From positions 44,757-108,756 of the forward strand of contig JAXMBM010000020.1 of the NCBI GenBank assembly GCA_046349855.1: DNA of 64,000 bases, read 5' to 3'. Numbering within the stretch: the stretch's first letter is position 1; every line of letters starts with the position of its first letter. A program made the translations under genes and the position numbers. Under the pieces are notes generated by a model that worked only from the letters and a program-made list of their open reading frames with translations, did not search any database and was not told the DNA's origin. Shown piece after piece: positions 35,792-45,015 of the stretch. This DNA comes from CAIXSC01 sp046349855 (lineage in GTDB: Bacteria; Planctomycetota; Planctomycetia; Pirellulales; Pirellulaceae).

Positions 35792-37656
35792 CAACGACAG
35801 GACGGAAGCCAGGGCGAATCGGACCACGGCTCTGGGCCCTCTGCCTGCTGCTCGCTCCCAGTGGGGCCGTCGTCGCGCAGGAGGTACCTCAAGCCGTGCT
35901 CGACGCCGAGCAGGACCGGGTGGCGGCGATCGCCAAAGCGTCCCGTTCGGCGGTGTCGGTTTTTGAACGGGGCGGACAGGGAGGCGGCTCGGGGGTCGTC
36001 ATTACGCCCGATGGCTACGCACTCACCAACTATCACGTGACTCAGCCCTGCGGCGAGTACATGAAATGCAGTCTGAATGACGGGCGGCTGTACGATGCCG
36101 TGTTGTGTGGCATCGATCCGGTCGGCGACGTGGCCCTCATCAAGCTGCTGGGTCGCGACGATTTTCCGCCAGCCGAACTGGCCGACAGCGACACGGTGCG
36201 CGTCGGCGACTGGTGCTTTGCGGTGGGCAATCCTCTGCTGCTGGCCACCGACTTTCAGCCGACGGTGAGTTTCGGCATCGTGTCGGGGGTGCATCGCTAT
36301 CAGTATCCGGCGGGAACGTTGCTCGAATACGCCGATTGCATCCAGACCGACGCGGCCATCAATCCCGGCAACTCGGGAGGACCGCTGTTCAATGCCCGCG
36401 GTCAGCTGATCGGCATCAACGGCCGCGGCTCGTTCGAGAAACGGGGGCGAGTGAACGTGGGGGTCGGTTACGCCATTTCGATCAATCAGATCAAGCACTT
36501 CATGGGACACCTCCGCGGCGGTTTGATCGTCGATCATGCCACGCTGGGGGCCACGGTTGCCACCGACGACGATGGCCGTGTCGTGGTGACGAACATCCTG
36601 GAATCGTCCGATGCGTTCCGCCGCGGGTTGCAGTACGGCGACGAAATCGTGTCGTTTGGCGGCCGACCGATCGGATCAACGAACGCCTTCAAGAACGTCC
36701 TGGGGATTTTTCCCAAAGGCTACAAGCGCGTGCCGCTGGTATCGTCGAGCAGGTGTGGAGCGGGAGATTCTCGTACGGCTGGCCGGGCATCGCGAAGAAG
36801 AATGCCGGTCCACCTGGAGCGCCGTCCGGCGGGCAAGCCCACTCCCCAAACCGTGCCGCCGGCCTCCGACGGCGCGCTCCCCAAGCCGGATCAGCTCTCC
36901 TGGCTCGGGAACCTCGACCGCCGGCTCCAGCCGCTGCCCCTCCCGCACCCGCCGATGCCGGGGCAGGCACCCGCAGCCGGAGCCGCCGAACCGGCGATTC
37001 CGGCCGCGGCGCGCGAGCTGATCAAGAAGCGCACGGGGTTTGCCAACTACTACTTCAATGAATGGAATCGCGATCGCGTCTGGCGAGCGCTGCGCGCCCA
37101 GGGAGATTTCTCGACGGCGACCGGTACCTGGACGTTGCAGGGCGAGTTGGAGGGGGCGGGGGCCTGTGAATTCGTGCTGGGCCCCAAGGAACTCGTGGCG
37201 ACCCTACCGTCGGGAGTCTATCGGGTCGATCTGAGCAAGGATCTGGATCAGCAGCTGGCGCCTCCGCAAAGTGGTGGCCTGCTGGTGGCCCTCCATCTCT
37301 GGCAGCGGCTGCTCGTACTGGGACCGGAAAAGTTCGGCGCCGTGAGCTATCTGGGGACGTTGCCGCTGCCCGCGCGCGGCACGCTGGCGGATGTGTTGAC
37401 GGCCACGCATCAGGTCGTCGAAGGCAGGTTCTTGTGTGCCCCCGATCAGGGGCAACTGCAGGCTCTCGAGTGCTTCCTCGATGAGGACGGCGACCCGTGC
37501 GAGGTGACGTTCGGTGATTATCGTGCCGTGGACGGGCGGAGTGTGCCGCATCGTCTGGAAGTGAAGTATGGCGACGCCCTGTTCGGCGTCATTCGCTGGA
37601 CCAAGATCACTCTGGCGTCGGCCGAGGCGGTGCCGGCGGCGGAGGCTAAGAAGTAA
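35788..37656 (+). CDS. HtrA/Deg-type serine protease with PDZ domain (locally frameshifted)
   Basis: 622 residues with a signal peptide (LCLLLAPSGAVVA-Q). The trypsin-like domain has an intact triad: His83 in LTNYHV, Asp114 in GDVALIKL and Ser196 in NPGNSGGPLFN. One PDZ domain follows (about 250-320). Near residues 317-340 the protein reads SSRCGAGDSRTAG, whereas another frame gives the expected YRRAGVEREILVRLAGHREEE, so two compensating indels seem to lie at about 36739 and 36808. A C-terminal domain of about 220 residues (RTGFANYYFNEWNRDRVW) is specific to planctomycete relatives. It is periplasmic and probably handles misfolded or surface proteins. Confidence 0.85.
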   Translation: MTTTGRKPGRIGPRLWALCLLLAPSGAVVAQEVPQAVLDAEQDRVAAIAKASRSAVSVFERGGQGGGSGVVITPDGYALTNYHVTQPCGEYMKCSLNDGRLYDAVLCGIDPVGDVALIKLLGRDDFPPAELADSDTVRVGDWCFAVGNPLLLATDFQPTVSFGIVSGVHRYQYPAGTLLEYADCIQTDAAINPGNSGGPLFNARGQLIGINGRGSFEKRGRVNVGVGYAISINQIKHFMGHLRGGLIVDHATLGATVATDDDGRVVVTNILESSDAFRRGLQYGDEIVSFGGRPIGSTNAFKNVLGIFPKGYKRVPLVSSSRCGAGDSRTAGRASRRRMPVHLERRPAGKPTPQTVPPASDGALPKPDQLSWLGNLDRRLQPLPLPHPPMPGQAPAAGAAEPAIPAAARELIKKRTGFANYYFNEWNRDRVWRALRAQGDFSTATGTWTLQGELEGAGACEFVLGPKELVATLPSGVYRVDLSKDLDQQLAPPQSGGLLVALHLWQRLLVLGPEKFGAVSYLGTLPLPARGTLADVLTATHQVVEGRFLCAPDQGQLQALECFLDEDGDPCEVTFGDYRAVDGRSVPHRLEVKYGDALFGVIRWTKITLASAEAVPAAEAKK

Positions 37657-37659
37657 CCT

Positions 37660-38832
37660 ATGAATCCCGTCGCCCTCGCTACGCTTGATCCGCCACGTAC
37701 TGCCCGGCGCTCGACAGAGCCTGCGGCTGCCAAACCACGAGTCGCCTGGGTGGGGCAGAGAAGCCGATGCACGGCCGTTCGGCAGCCGACATGGCAGGTC
37801 CTGATTTGCGGGCTGAGTCTCTGTGGCGTCATCGCGGCATGGCACCCGGTCGTGGCGGTGGCCGATGGATCGCCGTCCCTGGCGGATGTCTGCGCGGCCG
37901 TGCAGCCGAAGATGGTCAAGATCTTTGGAGCGGGTGGCGTGAGCGGGCTGGAGGCCTACCAGAGCGGGTTGCTGATTTCCGCTCAGGGGCATGTGCTGAC
38001 AGCCTGGAGTTACGTGCTCGATACCGAATCGGATGAGGTGACGGTCATTCTCCATGATGGCCGCCGCTTGGACGGGAAACTGGTCGGGGCCGACCCGCGA
38101 CTGGAAGTTGCAGTCCTCAAGGTGGAGGCCGAGGACCTGCCGTTCTTTCGTCTGGAGGAAGCGGTAGCCGTGGAACCGGGAGCCCGCGTCCTGGCGTTCT
38201 CCAACTTGTTCAATGTGGCAACGGGGGACGAGGCCGTCAGCGTGCTCAAGGGAATCGTTTCGGCGAGAACTCCTCTGACGGCTCGACGTGGCGCCTTTCA
38301 GACGGTGTACTCCGGGCCGGTGTACGTGCTTGATGCCATGACCAACAATCCGGGCGCCGCCGGCGGGGCACTTACCGATCGCCGCGGCCGGCTGGTCGGC
38401 GTGCTGGGCAAGGAGCTGCGTAATTCGCTCAACAATACCTGGTTGAACTACGCGGTGCCGATCAGCGAACTGTCGGGAGCGGTGGACGACATTCTGGCCG
38501 GTCGAGTGCGGCCGCGCTCCGCAGCGGCTCAGGCCCAGGCCAAGAAGCCCAAGGAGCCGGTGACGTTGGCGCTTCTGGGACTGATCCTGGTTCCCGATGT
38601 GTTGCCGAAGACTCCGCCGTTTCTGGATCGAGTGTCACCGGGATCGCCGGCGGCCCGGGCCGGACTCCGCTCGGACGATCTGATCCTGTTCGTCAACGAC
38701 CGAGCCATCAGTTCGTGCAAGGTGCTGCGTGAAGAGCTCAGCTTGATCGACCGGATCGACGAGGTCCGCCTGATCGTGCAGCGCGGGCAGGAATTGAAGG
38801 AAGTCACACTGGTGGCCGCCGAGGCGCCGTGA
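37660..38832 (+). CDS. HtrA-like pseudoprotease with PDZ domain
   Basis: 390 residues, beginning 3 bp after the active homologue. A basic N-terminal stretch precedes a hydrophobic segment (ICGLSLCGVIAAWHPVVAVA). The trypsin-like fold is kept, but all three catalytic positions are changed: Tyr118 for His in LTAWSYVL, Glu149 for Asp in LEVAVLKV and Ala234 for Ser in NPGAAGGAL. One PDZ domain follows (about 295-385; VSPGSPAARAGLRSDDLILF). It cannot cleave by the usual mechanism, so it may bind clients or regulate the neighbouring protease. Confidence 0.82.
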   Translation: MNPVALATLDPPRTARRSTEPAAAKPRVAWVGQRSRCTAVRQPTWQVLICGLSLCGVIAAWHPVVAVADGSPSLADVCAAVQPKMVKIFGAGGVSGLEAYQSGLLISAQGHVLTAWSYVLDTESDEVTVILHDGRRLDGKLVGADPRLEVAVLKVEAEDLPFFRLEEAVAVEPGARVLAFSNLFNVATGDEAVSVLKGIVSARTPLTARRGAFQTVYSGPVYVLDAMTNNPGAAGGALTDRRGRLVGVLGKELRNSLNNTWLNYAVPISELSGAVDDILAGRVRPRSAAAQAQAKKPKEPVTLALLGLILVPDVLPKTPPFLDRVSPGSPAARAGLRSDDLILFVNDRAISSCKVLREELSLIDRIDEVRLIVQRGQELKEVTLVAAEAP

Positions 38833-38892
38833 GGCGTGCGAGGTCGCCAGGGGCAGAATTGCGGACCGGGATCCGGCAGAGGGGGCGAGCGG

Positions 38893-40863
38893 ATGCGTGG
38901 CATGAGTGGACGGGTGGCGATCCTGACGCTGGCGCTGGCGGGCCGATTGGCAACGTCGAGTTGGGGCCAGGACCTCACCGAACAGGAAGAACAGGCGTTT
39001 CGTGCCGCGGTGTCCCGCGTGGCTCCGTCGGTGGTTCGTATCGAGACGATTGGCGGACTGGAAAAAGTCGGCAAGGTGCTGGTCGGCGAAGGGCCGACGA
39101 CGGGCGTCGTGATCAGCAGCGATGGTCACATCGTGTCGAGCGCGTTCAATTTCGTGCAGCAGCCGGCGTCGATCCTCGTGACGCTGCCCGACGGGCAGCG
39201 GGCGCCGGCCAAGATTGTGGCCCGCGATACCAATCGGATGCTGGTGTTGCTGAAGGTGGCCACCGAGCAGAAGCTGGTCGTGCCGACGGCCGTGCCGCGA
39301 GAAGAAATGCGGCCGGGACAATGGACGATTGCCGTGGGGCGGACGTTTGATGCTCAGGTACCGAATGCGTCGGTCGGAGTGCTCAGCGCTACCAATCGCA
39401 TCTGGGGGAAGGCCCTGCAGACCGATGCCAAGGTATCGCCCAATAACTACGGGGGACCGCTGATCGATATTCGGGGGCGAGTGTACGGCATTCTGGTGCC
39501 GCTGTCGTCCCAGGGGCACGGCGAACTTCCCGAACTGGCCGGCGCCGAACTGTACGATTCGGGGATCGGGTTCGCGGTCCCGCTGGTCGACATCCAAGCG
39601 CGGCTCGAACGCTGGAAACAGGGGACCGACCTCCAGCCCGGACTGCTGGGAGTGGCGCTCAAGGGGCGCGACGTCAACGCGGACGCGGCCGAGGTCGGCC
39701 ACGTGCAGGTGAAATCGCCAGCTCAGGCGGCTGGTATGCAGGTTGGAGATCGGATCGTTGAGGTGGCCGGGAGCCCCATCGGTCGGCTGGGCGAATTACG
39801 GCATGCGTTGGGGCGGTACTATGCCGGCGAGAAGGTGAACCTGGTCGTAGCACGCGGTGACCAACGTCTGCCGCTCGAAGTTGTCCTGGCCGCCCAGATC
39901 GACCCCTACGCCCATCCGTTCTTGGGAGTCCTGCCGCGGCGCGATGCGGGAGAGGGTCCGGGCGTGACGGTACGCTGGGTGTATCCCGGGAGCGGTGCCG
40001 AACGAGCGGGACTTCAGGCGGGAGACCGTGTGGTGGCGTGTGCCGGCCAACCCGTGACGGTGACTCGTGAGCTGCGCGATCGATTGGCGACGCTGGTCGA
40101 GCCCGGAGGGAAGGTGGCCCTGACCGTCGTCCGCGGTACCAATACGTTGAACCTGGAAGCCACCGTGGGAACTCAGCCGGCTGAGGTTCCGGGCGAACTG
40201 CCGGCTGCGGCGCGCGACACACCGCCGGCCGCCGACCGACCGCCCGTCGGCGTCGTGCCGCTGCGGCTTCCCGAGGACCAGAACGAGTGCCCGGTGTATG
40301 TGCCCGAATCGTATCGCGGCGGCGGAGTCGCGGGACTCGTCGTCTGGCTGCATGCTCCGGGCGGTTACGAGGAAGATGAACTGGTGGCCCGCTGGAAGCC
40401 ACTGTGCGAACGCTTTCAGGTCATTCTGCTGGCGCCCCGAGCCACGGATCCGCAGCGCTGGCAGCCGGCGGAGGCCGAGTTCGTGCGGAAGACGATGGAC
40501 GAAGTGAGCAAGCGGTATCAGCTCGATCCGGCGCGGATCGTGGTGCACGGGTATCAGGCTGGCGGCACGATGGCTTGGATGGTGGCGCTGGCGCGGCGGG
40601 ACATGGTGCGGGGAATCGCCGCCGTGGATGCAGGCCCTCCGCTGCGTGCGCCACTGCCCGAGAACGGACCGTTTCAGAGCCTGGCGGTGTGGACGGCCTA
40701 TGCGTCGTCGTCGCCCCTGGCCGCGCCCCAGGAAGCCCTGGCGAAGAAACTGCGGGACGCCCGTTTCCCCGTGACCGTCAAGCAGCTGCCGGAAGCTCGC
40801 TATCTCAACGAACCGGAATTGTCCGAAGTGCTCCGCTGGCTCGATAGTCTGGACCGCCTGTAG
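38893..40863 (+). CDS. HtrA-like pseudoprotease, two PDZ domains and inactive alpha/beta-hydrolase domain
   Basis: 656 residues from the ATG at 38893, chosen because it opens into a signal peptide (VAILTLALAGRLATSSWG-Q); the frame is open to 38836. The trypsin-like part lacks the triad: FNF replaces the His motif in IVSSAFNF, RMLVLLKV lacks Asp, and Tyr186 replaces Ser in NNYGGPLID. Two PDZ domains (about 255-345 and 350-430) are followed by a poly-3-hydroxybutyrate-depolymerase-like hydrolase fold (about 450-650). Its nucleophile elbow reads GYQAGG, with Gln555 where GxSxG has Ser. Both potential enzymes therefore look inactive. Likely a binding or scaffold protein of the adjacent protease. 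Confidence 0.8.
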   Translation: MRGMSGRVAILTLALAGRLATSSWGQDLTEQEEQAFRAAVSRVAPSVVRIETIGGLEKVGKVLVGEGPTTGVVISSDGHIVSSAFNFVQQPASILVTLPDGQRAPAKIVARDTNRMLVLLKVATEQKLVVPTAVPREEMRPGQWTIAVGRTFDAQVPNASVGVLSATNRIWGKALQTDAKVSPNNYGGPLIDIRGRVYGILVPLSSQGHGELPELAGAELYDSGIGFAVPLVDIQARLERWKQGTDLQPGLLGVALKGRDVNADAAEVGHVQVKSPAQAAGMQVGDRIVEVAGSPIGRLGELRHALGRYYAGEKVNLVVARGDQRLPLEVVLAAQIDPYAHPFLGVLPRRDAGEGPGVTVRWVYPGSGAERAGLQAGDRVVACAGQPVTVTRELRDRLATLVEPGGKVALTVVRGTNTLNLEATVGTQPAEVPGELPAAARDTPPAADRPPVGVVPLRLPEDQNECPVYVPESYRGGGVAGLVVWLHAPGGYEEDELVARWKPLCERFQVILLAPRATDPQRWQPAEAEFVRKTMDEVSKRYQLDPARIVVHGYQAGGTMAWMVALARRDMVRGIAAVDAGPPLRAPLPENGPFQSLAVWTAYASSSPLAAPQEALAKKLRDARFPVTVKQLPEARYLNEPELSEVLRWLDSLDRL

Positions 40864-40918
40864 CGTGCAGGGACGCAACTTCGTGGGGTAACGCGGGAAC
40901 GGATACGGCGAACATCGA

Positions 40919-41341
40919 ATGCAGCGGCTGCTCCTGGGAATCCTCGCGCTCGTGTTTCTGACCGCCGGAGTGGCGGGGCTGAGCGTGTATGGGACGAGTG
41001 ACAGCGATGTCAGTGCGGCGGCCAGCGTGGCCTTGCGCGCGGGGGTACTGTTGGCTGCCTGGTGGCTGGCGCTCCCGCAATTGTCGCAGTTGATGCGGCG
41101 TTTTCCGCCCTGGATGTGGGGCTGCATGGCGCTGGCCGCCGTCGTGCTGGTGTGGCGACCGCGTCTGCTGATCTATCTGATTCCGCTGTTCGGGCTGCTG
41201 GCGCTGTTGCGATTTGCCGGTTGGCTGCTCCAGCCCCTGCCGACTCGGCGTTCCACTTCCCAGCAGGCTTCGGCGTCAACGAGGGGGAGCGGCCGTTCGT
41301 CCGAGCGGCCGAAAGAGGACTCGGCCAGCCTCAAGTCATAA
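40919..41341 (+). CDS. Small membrane protein, function unknown
   Basis: 140 residues with four hydrophobic segments: about 4-24 (LLLGILALVFLTAGVAGL), 38-52, 62-76 and 80-100. A Ser/Arg-rich cytosolic-looking tail follows (STSQQASASTRGSGRSSERP). No family recognised. It starts 55 bp after the pseudoprotease and closes the long co-directional block. Confidence 0.6.
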   Translation: MQRLLLGILALVFLTAGVAGLSVYGTSDSDVSAAASVALRAGVLLAAWWLALPQLSQLMRRFPPWMWGCMALAAVVLVWRPRLLIYLIPLFGLLALLRFAGWLLQPLPTRRSTSQQASASTRGSGRSSERPKEDSASLKS

Positions 41342-41647
41342 CGGCATCGCAACTCGCCGTCGGCCGCGTCGACCGAGGGAAGGGGAATCTGGCTGTCCAG
41401 TCGGACTCTGCCGATGGGTGGGCAAGGCTCGGTGCGCGTCGGGCGGAGACGCAGGGGTCAGGGGAGCCGAGTCCGACGGTCGTGCAGGGATGCTCGGCGG
41501 TGGTAGGGTCGAAACGGTGGAACCGGACAAATCTGTCTTATTTAGCCGCGGGAGGGGTCCGATTGGCCTTGCGAGTCCCGGGGTTCTGCGAGAGACTGAC
41601 GCCCTGCGTTGGGCAGCGGAAAGTGACGGGGAAGAGGACTGAATGCC
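41342..41647. other. 306-bp gap, no gene seen
   Basis: Between the small membrane protein and the LLM gene. GC-rich, with a loose inverted pair (AGTCGGACTC near 41397 and GAGTCCGACGG near 41470) that could be a weak hairpin or terminator. No promoter of good quality found. Confidence 0.4.
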
Positions 41648-42814
41648 ATGCGCTGTTTTGCCTTTCATTTGATGCCTTGGGATCGCCTGCCGGCCGACTT
41701 TGACGAAAAGTACGAGACGGCCTGGACGTGGCTGCCCAACTCGATCTATGAGCCGCAGCATGGCCACACGCTCTATAACCGGTACCTCGACGAACTCGTG
41801 CTGGCCGATCAGCTGGGCTTCGACGGAGTCTGCGTCAACGAGCACCATCAGAATGCGTATGGGACGATGCCAAGTCCCAACCTGATGGGGGCGATCCTGG
41901 CGCGGCAGACCAAGCGAGTGAAGATTGCGGTCATCGGGAATGCGTTGCCGTTTTACAATCCGCCGACGCGCGTGGCCGAAGAATTCGCCATGATCGACGT
42001 GATCAGCGGAGGGCGTCTGATTGCCGGTCTGGTGGTGGGCGGCGGGCCGGAATACTACAGCTTTACGATCAATCCCACGCACGCGCGGGCCATGTTCCAC
42101 GAAGCCATGGACCTGGTGCTCCGCGCCTGGAGGGAACCGGGGCCGTTCGAACACTACGGCGAGTTCTGGAAGCTCAAGTACGTCAATCCCTGGCCGCGGC
42201 CGCTGCAGCAGCCCCATCCGACGGTCTGGATCCCGGGAGCGGGGAGCAAGGAGACGATCGATCTGGTGGCCGCTCGGCGGTTCGGCTACATGGGAATCCC
42301 CTACTTCCACATGGACTTCTTCAAAAAGAACTTTGACTCGTTCCGCGAGGCCTGCCAGCAGCACGGCTATACGGCTTCGCCGTACCAGCTGGGGTGGCTC
42401 TGCCCGATCTATGTGGCCGAATCGGACGAGCAGGCGTGGGCCGAGTACAGTTCGCACCTGTTCTATTTCGCCCATAGCCTTCTCAAAGGACTGGTGGTGT
42501 TGCCGCCCGGGTACACCAGTGCCCGTTCGATCGCCGGAATCAACAAGGCACTTGGTCAATTCCTCAGCACCGTGAAGACGCGGGAAGATGTGGAACGGGG
42601 TGGGTACGCGATCGTCGGCAGTCCGGCGACGGTGCGCGACAAGCTCCAGGAGTACGCCCGCCGGCTGGGAGTAGGAAATCTGCTGGGCCTGTTTCAGCTC
42701 GGCACGCTCCCGGCCGACCTCACCCGCAAGAACATGACGTTGTTTGCGGAGGAGGTGATGCCGAGTCTCCAGCAGTTTGAGCCGGTCCCCGGGCAGGTCG
42801 CCGCGGCCACGTGA
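41648..42814 (+). CDS. LLM-class flavin-dependent monooxygenase
   Basis: 388 residues of bacterial-luciferase-like TIM barrel. Recognisable features are FDGVCVNEHHQNAYGTMPSPN, KIAVIGNALPFYNPPTRVAEE, MIDVISGGRLIAGLVVGG and VWIPGAGSKETI. Such enzymes use reduced FMN or F420 and oxygen or another acceptor. Because the organism appears to make methanopterin, an F420-type cofactor is possible but not shown. The downstream hydrolase begins within 60 bp, suggesting successive steps on one substrate. The substrate is unknown. Confidence 0.9.
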   Translation: MRCFAFHLMPWDRLPADFDEKYETAWTWLPNSIYEPQHGHTLYNRYLDELVLADQLGFDGVCVNEHHQNAYGTMPSPNLMGAILARQTKRVKIAVIGNALPFYNPPTRVAEEFAMIDVISGGRLIAGLVVGGGPEYYSFTINPTHARAMFHEAMDLVLRAWREPGPFEHYGEFWKLKYVNPWPRPLQQPHPTVWIPGAGSKETIDLVAARRFGYMGIPYFHMDFFKKNFDSFREACQQHGYTASPYQLGWLCPIYVAESDEQAWAEYSSHLFYFAHSLLKGLVVLPPGYTSARSIAGINKALGQFLSTVKTREDVERGGYAIVGSPATVRDKLQEYARRLGVGNLLGLFQLGTLPADLTRKNMTLFAEEVMPSLQQFEPVPGQVAAAT

Positions 42815-42870
42815 GACCGGTGCAGCTACCGGAAGACAGCAGCCTGATTTGCAAGCGGGAGAGACGCAGC

Positions 42871-43653
42871 ATGGCGGAGACGCAATTCGTCGAACTGGGC
42901 CCCAAGAAGATTCAGCTGACGGTGGGGGGGAGTGGGCCGCCGCTGCTCTACTTGCACAGCGCGGGGGGCGAAGCCGATTGGTTTCCGTTCTTTGATCAGC
43001 TGGCGCAGCACTACACCGTGTACGTGCCGGCCCATCCGGGTTTCTGCCTGTCGACGGGTCTGGAAGAGATTCGCGATGTTGTGGACTATGCGTGGCACTA
43101 CGAAGATCTGCTGGCGGCACTGGGGCTGGACCAGGTCCCGATCGTCGGCCTGTCGCTGGGAGCCTGGATCGCCTGCCAGCTCGCCATCCTGCGTCCCGCC
43201 CGCGTGTCACGCCTGGCCTTGCTGGACGCCGCCGGCCTGCGGCTGGCCGAGGCACCGATGGCGGAGCTGTTTATTGACGACTTGTCGCGGCTGCGGCGGC
43301 TGCTGTTCCACAACCCGCGGTGCCCGGGCGCCGACCTGTTTATGCCCGCCAGCCTCGATGATCCACGGATCCTGCTGTGGTTGCGGGCCCGCGAGGCGAC
43401 GGCCAGGGTCGGCTGGAATCCGTATCTGCATGACCCGCGCCTGCCGGCCCACTTGCGGCGGATCGCCTGCCCAGCCCTGGTTCTCTGGGGACGGCACGAT
43501 CAGCTGATCCCGCTCGCGCACGGCGAGTATTACGCTCGACATCTGCCCCAAGCTCGCCTGGAGATCCTGGAAGAGTGTGGACACATGCCGGTGTTCGAGA
43601 AGCCGGACGAGTGCGCTGCGGCGGTGCTGCGGTTCCTGCGGGAGACCGTCTGA
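42871..43653 (+). CDS. Alpha/beta hydrolase
   Basis: 260 residues from the ATG at 42871, preceded by GGGAGAG. A GTG at 42811 overlapping the LLM stop would add 20 residues. The catalytic set is complete: Ser in VGLSLGAWIA, Asp in LWGRHDQLIPLA and His in EECGHMPVFEKP. The HG oxyanion motif is replaced by LHSAGGEADW. It resembles meta-cleavage-product hydrolases and related C-C or ester hydrolases. Pairing with the LLM monooxygenase suggests oxidation followed by hydrolysis of an unknown compound. Confidence 0.88.
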   Translation: MAETQFVELGPKKIQLTVGGSGPPLLYLHSAGGEADWFPFFDQLAQHYTVYVPAHPGFCLSTGLEEIRDVVDYAWHYEDLLAALGLDQVPIVGLSLGAWIACQLAILRPARVSRLALLDAAGLRLAEAPMAELFIDDLSRLRRLLFHNPRCPGADLFMPASLDDPRILLWLRAREATARVGWNPYLHDPRLPAHLRRIACPALVLWGRHDQLIPLAHGEYYARHLPQARLEILEECGHMPVFEKPDECAAAVLRFLRETV

Positions 43654-43691
43654 GACTCGATCTCCCGTTCTGCGATTGCGGGCTCGACCGA

Positions 43692-44714
43692 CTAGGGTGA
43701 CACGGCCTCGCCGCCATCACGCGTGGCCTGAGCACGCCAGACCTGCAGATCGACCGTGTTGGCCACCTTGCGGACCGAGCCATCCATGAAGGCGGTGACG
43801 ACGATCCCCGGGTGGTAGCTGCGCGCGGTTACGGCCGCATAGGTGGGGGCGGTGTTGTTGGCGTTCTCGGCCCGGGAAATCAGATCGATGTCGTAGGTGA
43901 CGCCCCCACTGACCAGCGGGACGCGGGTATTCGGCGGCAGGACCGCGGTGAAACCTGCCTCGTGCACCTTCCCGTCGACCCACTCGGTGTGTCCGGTGCC
44001 ACTGATCGTGGCGGATCCCGCGTAGGCGGCCACATCGGACGGGGTCAGAGGAGGGGCGATGTTCCAGGCCGCCGGCGCCCCCGGCTTCACGTTGGCCTGA
44101 TAGGCTTTCACTTCGGCGAACGCCATGGTGTTGCTCATCCCGTCCAGGTAGGCAGCGTCGGTCAGGGGCTGGTTGATGACGAAGGCGCCGTTGGCCAACT
44201 GCGTGCCGAGCGGATCGAAGACCAGCCACGTTCCCAGGTTGGCGGCATAGCTGAGCGGGAAATGGGTGACGCCGGTGGGGGAGGAGGGGAGTCGGGGGAC
44301 GGCCCGCACCTCACTGGGGCAGACCAGCACCGGGATTTTCATGGCCGTCACGCTGGCATGCTGAGGAGCATTCACAGTGTCCGAGTAGCTGAACCGAAAG
44401 TCGATCAGGTTCTGCAGGTTCTGCTGTTCCATGTACGGCAGCAAACGAGCCTGGAGCGACCAGACGGAGCCAGTGGTTCCGGCGGGGGGGAGGCAAGAGA
44501 AGGGGGGAACGGCCCGCAGCGTATCCATGTAGTTGTGGGTGGCGAGGATAACCTGCCGGAGGTTATTGGAGCAGGAAGCTCGTCGTCCCGCCTCGCGGGC
44601 CGCCTGCACGGCTGGGAGGAGGAGGGCGACGAGCAGGCCGATGATGGCGATGACAACCAGCAGTTCGATCAGGGTGAACGCGGACGGTCGAGGGCGAGAT
44701 TGGGGGCGAGGCAT
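43692..44714 (-). CDS. DUF1559 protein with prepilin-type leader
   Basis: 340 residues from the ATG at 44714; a longer open frame to 44849 crosses a good promoter and is rejected. The leader SAFTLIELLVVIAIIGLLVAL is a type IV prepilin methylation helix, followed by LLPAVQAAREAGRRASCSNN. Near the end TARSYHPGIVVTAFMDGSVR carries the conserved His and Asp-Gly of DUF1559. These proteins occur in many copies in planctomycetes and are thought to form pseudopilus or surface structures. It is monocistronic. Confidence 0.93.
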   Translation of the reverse strand: MPRPQSRPRPSAFTLIELLVVIAIIGLLVALLLPAVQAAREAGRRASCSNNLRQVILATHNYMDTLRAVPPFSCLPPAGTTGSVWSLQARLLPYMEQQNLQNLIDFRFSYSDTVNAPQHASVTAMKIPVLVCPSEVRAVPRLPSSPTGVTHFPLSYAANLGTWLVFDPLGTQLANGAFVINQPLTDAAYLDGMSNTMAFAEVKAYQANVKPGAPAAWNIAPPLTPSDVAAYAGSATISGTGHTEWVDGKVHEAGFTAVLPPNTRVPLVSGGVTYDIDLISRAENANNTAPTYAAVTARSYHPGIVVTAFMDGSVRKVANTVDLQVWRAQATRDGGEAVSP

Positions 44715-45015
44715 GGGCGGGGCCCTTTCCAGAGGTTCTGGGTGGGAGGGTCGGAAACGAGTCTCCTGGAATCGCGGCCGCGAGCGGCTCTCGATAGTGA
44801 GACTCGGTATCAACAACGAGATCTTAGCGGCTGGTCCGCGGATCGTCAACTAGCGCCGCCATCCCGGTGACGCTCGGGGCCACGCCGGCGCGGGATCGCC
44901 AGCGCATCCGACTGGCGGCCTGGAGATAACGGCGGCCAACCGAGCCACCGCAGGCGCGCAGAACGGCCACCGTGGGGCGTTTCGCCGAGAAAAATGCTCC
45001 CGAGAGGGCGCCGAG
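44715..45015. other. 301-bp gap with a promoter
   Basis: It lies between two minus-strand genes. The half nearest the DUF1559 gene contains the promoter at 44821-44849. Nothing else is recognisable. Confidence 0.5.
44821..44849 (-). promoter_or_regulatory. Candidate sigma70 promoter of the DUF1559 gene
   Basis: On the minus strand: TTGACG (44849-44844), exactly 17 bp, TAAGAT (44826-44821). The -10 end lies 106 bp before the start codon at 44714. Five of six -35 bases match consensus. Confidence 0.6.

Noticed and set aside
42811..42870. GTG start for the alpha/beta hydrolase overlapping the LLM stop
   Set aside because: The ATG at 42871 has a better ribosome site and fits the usual family length; kept only as an alternative.
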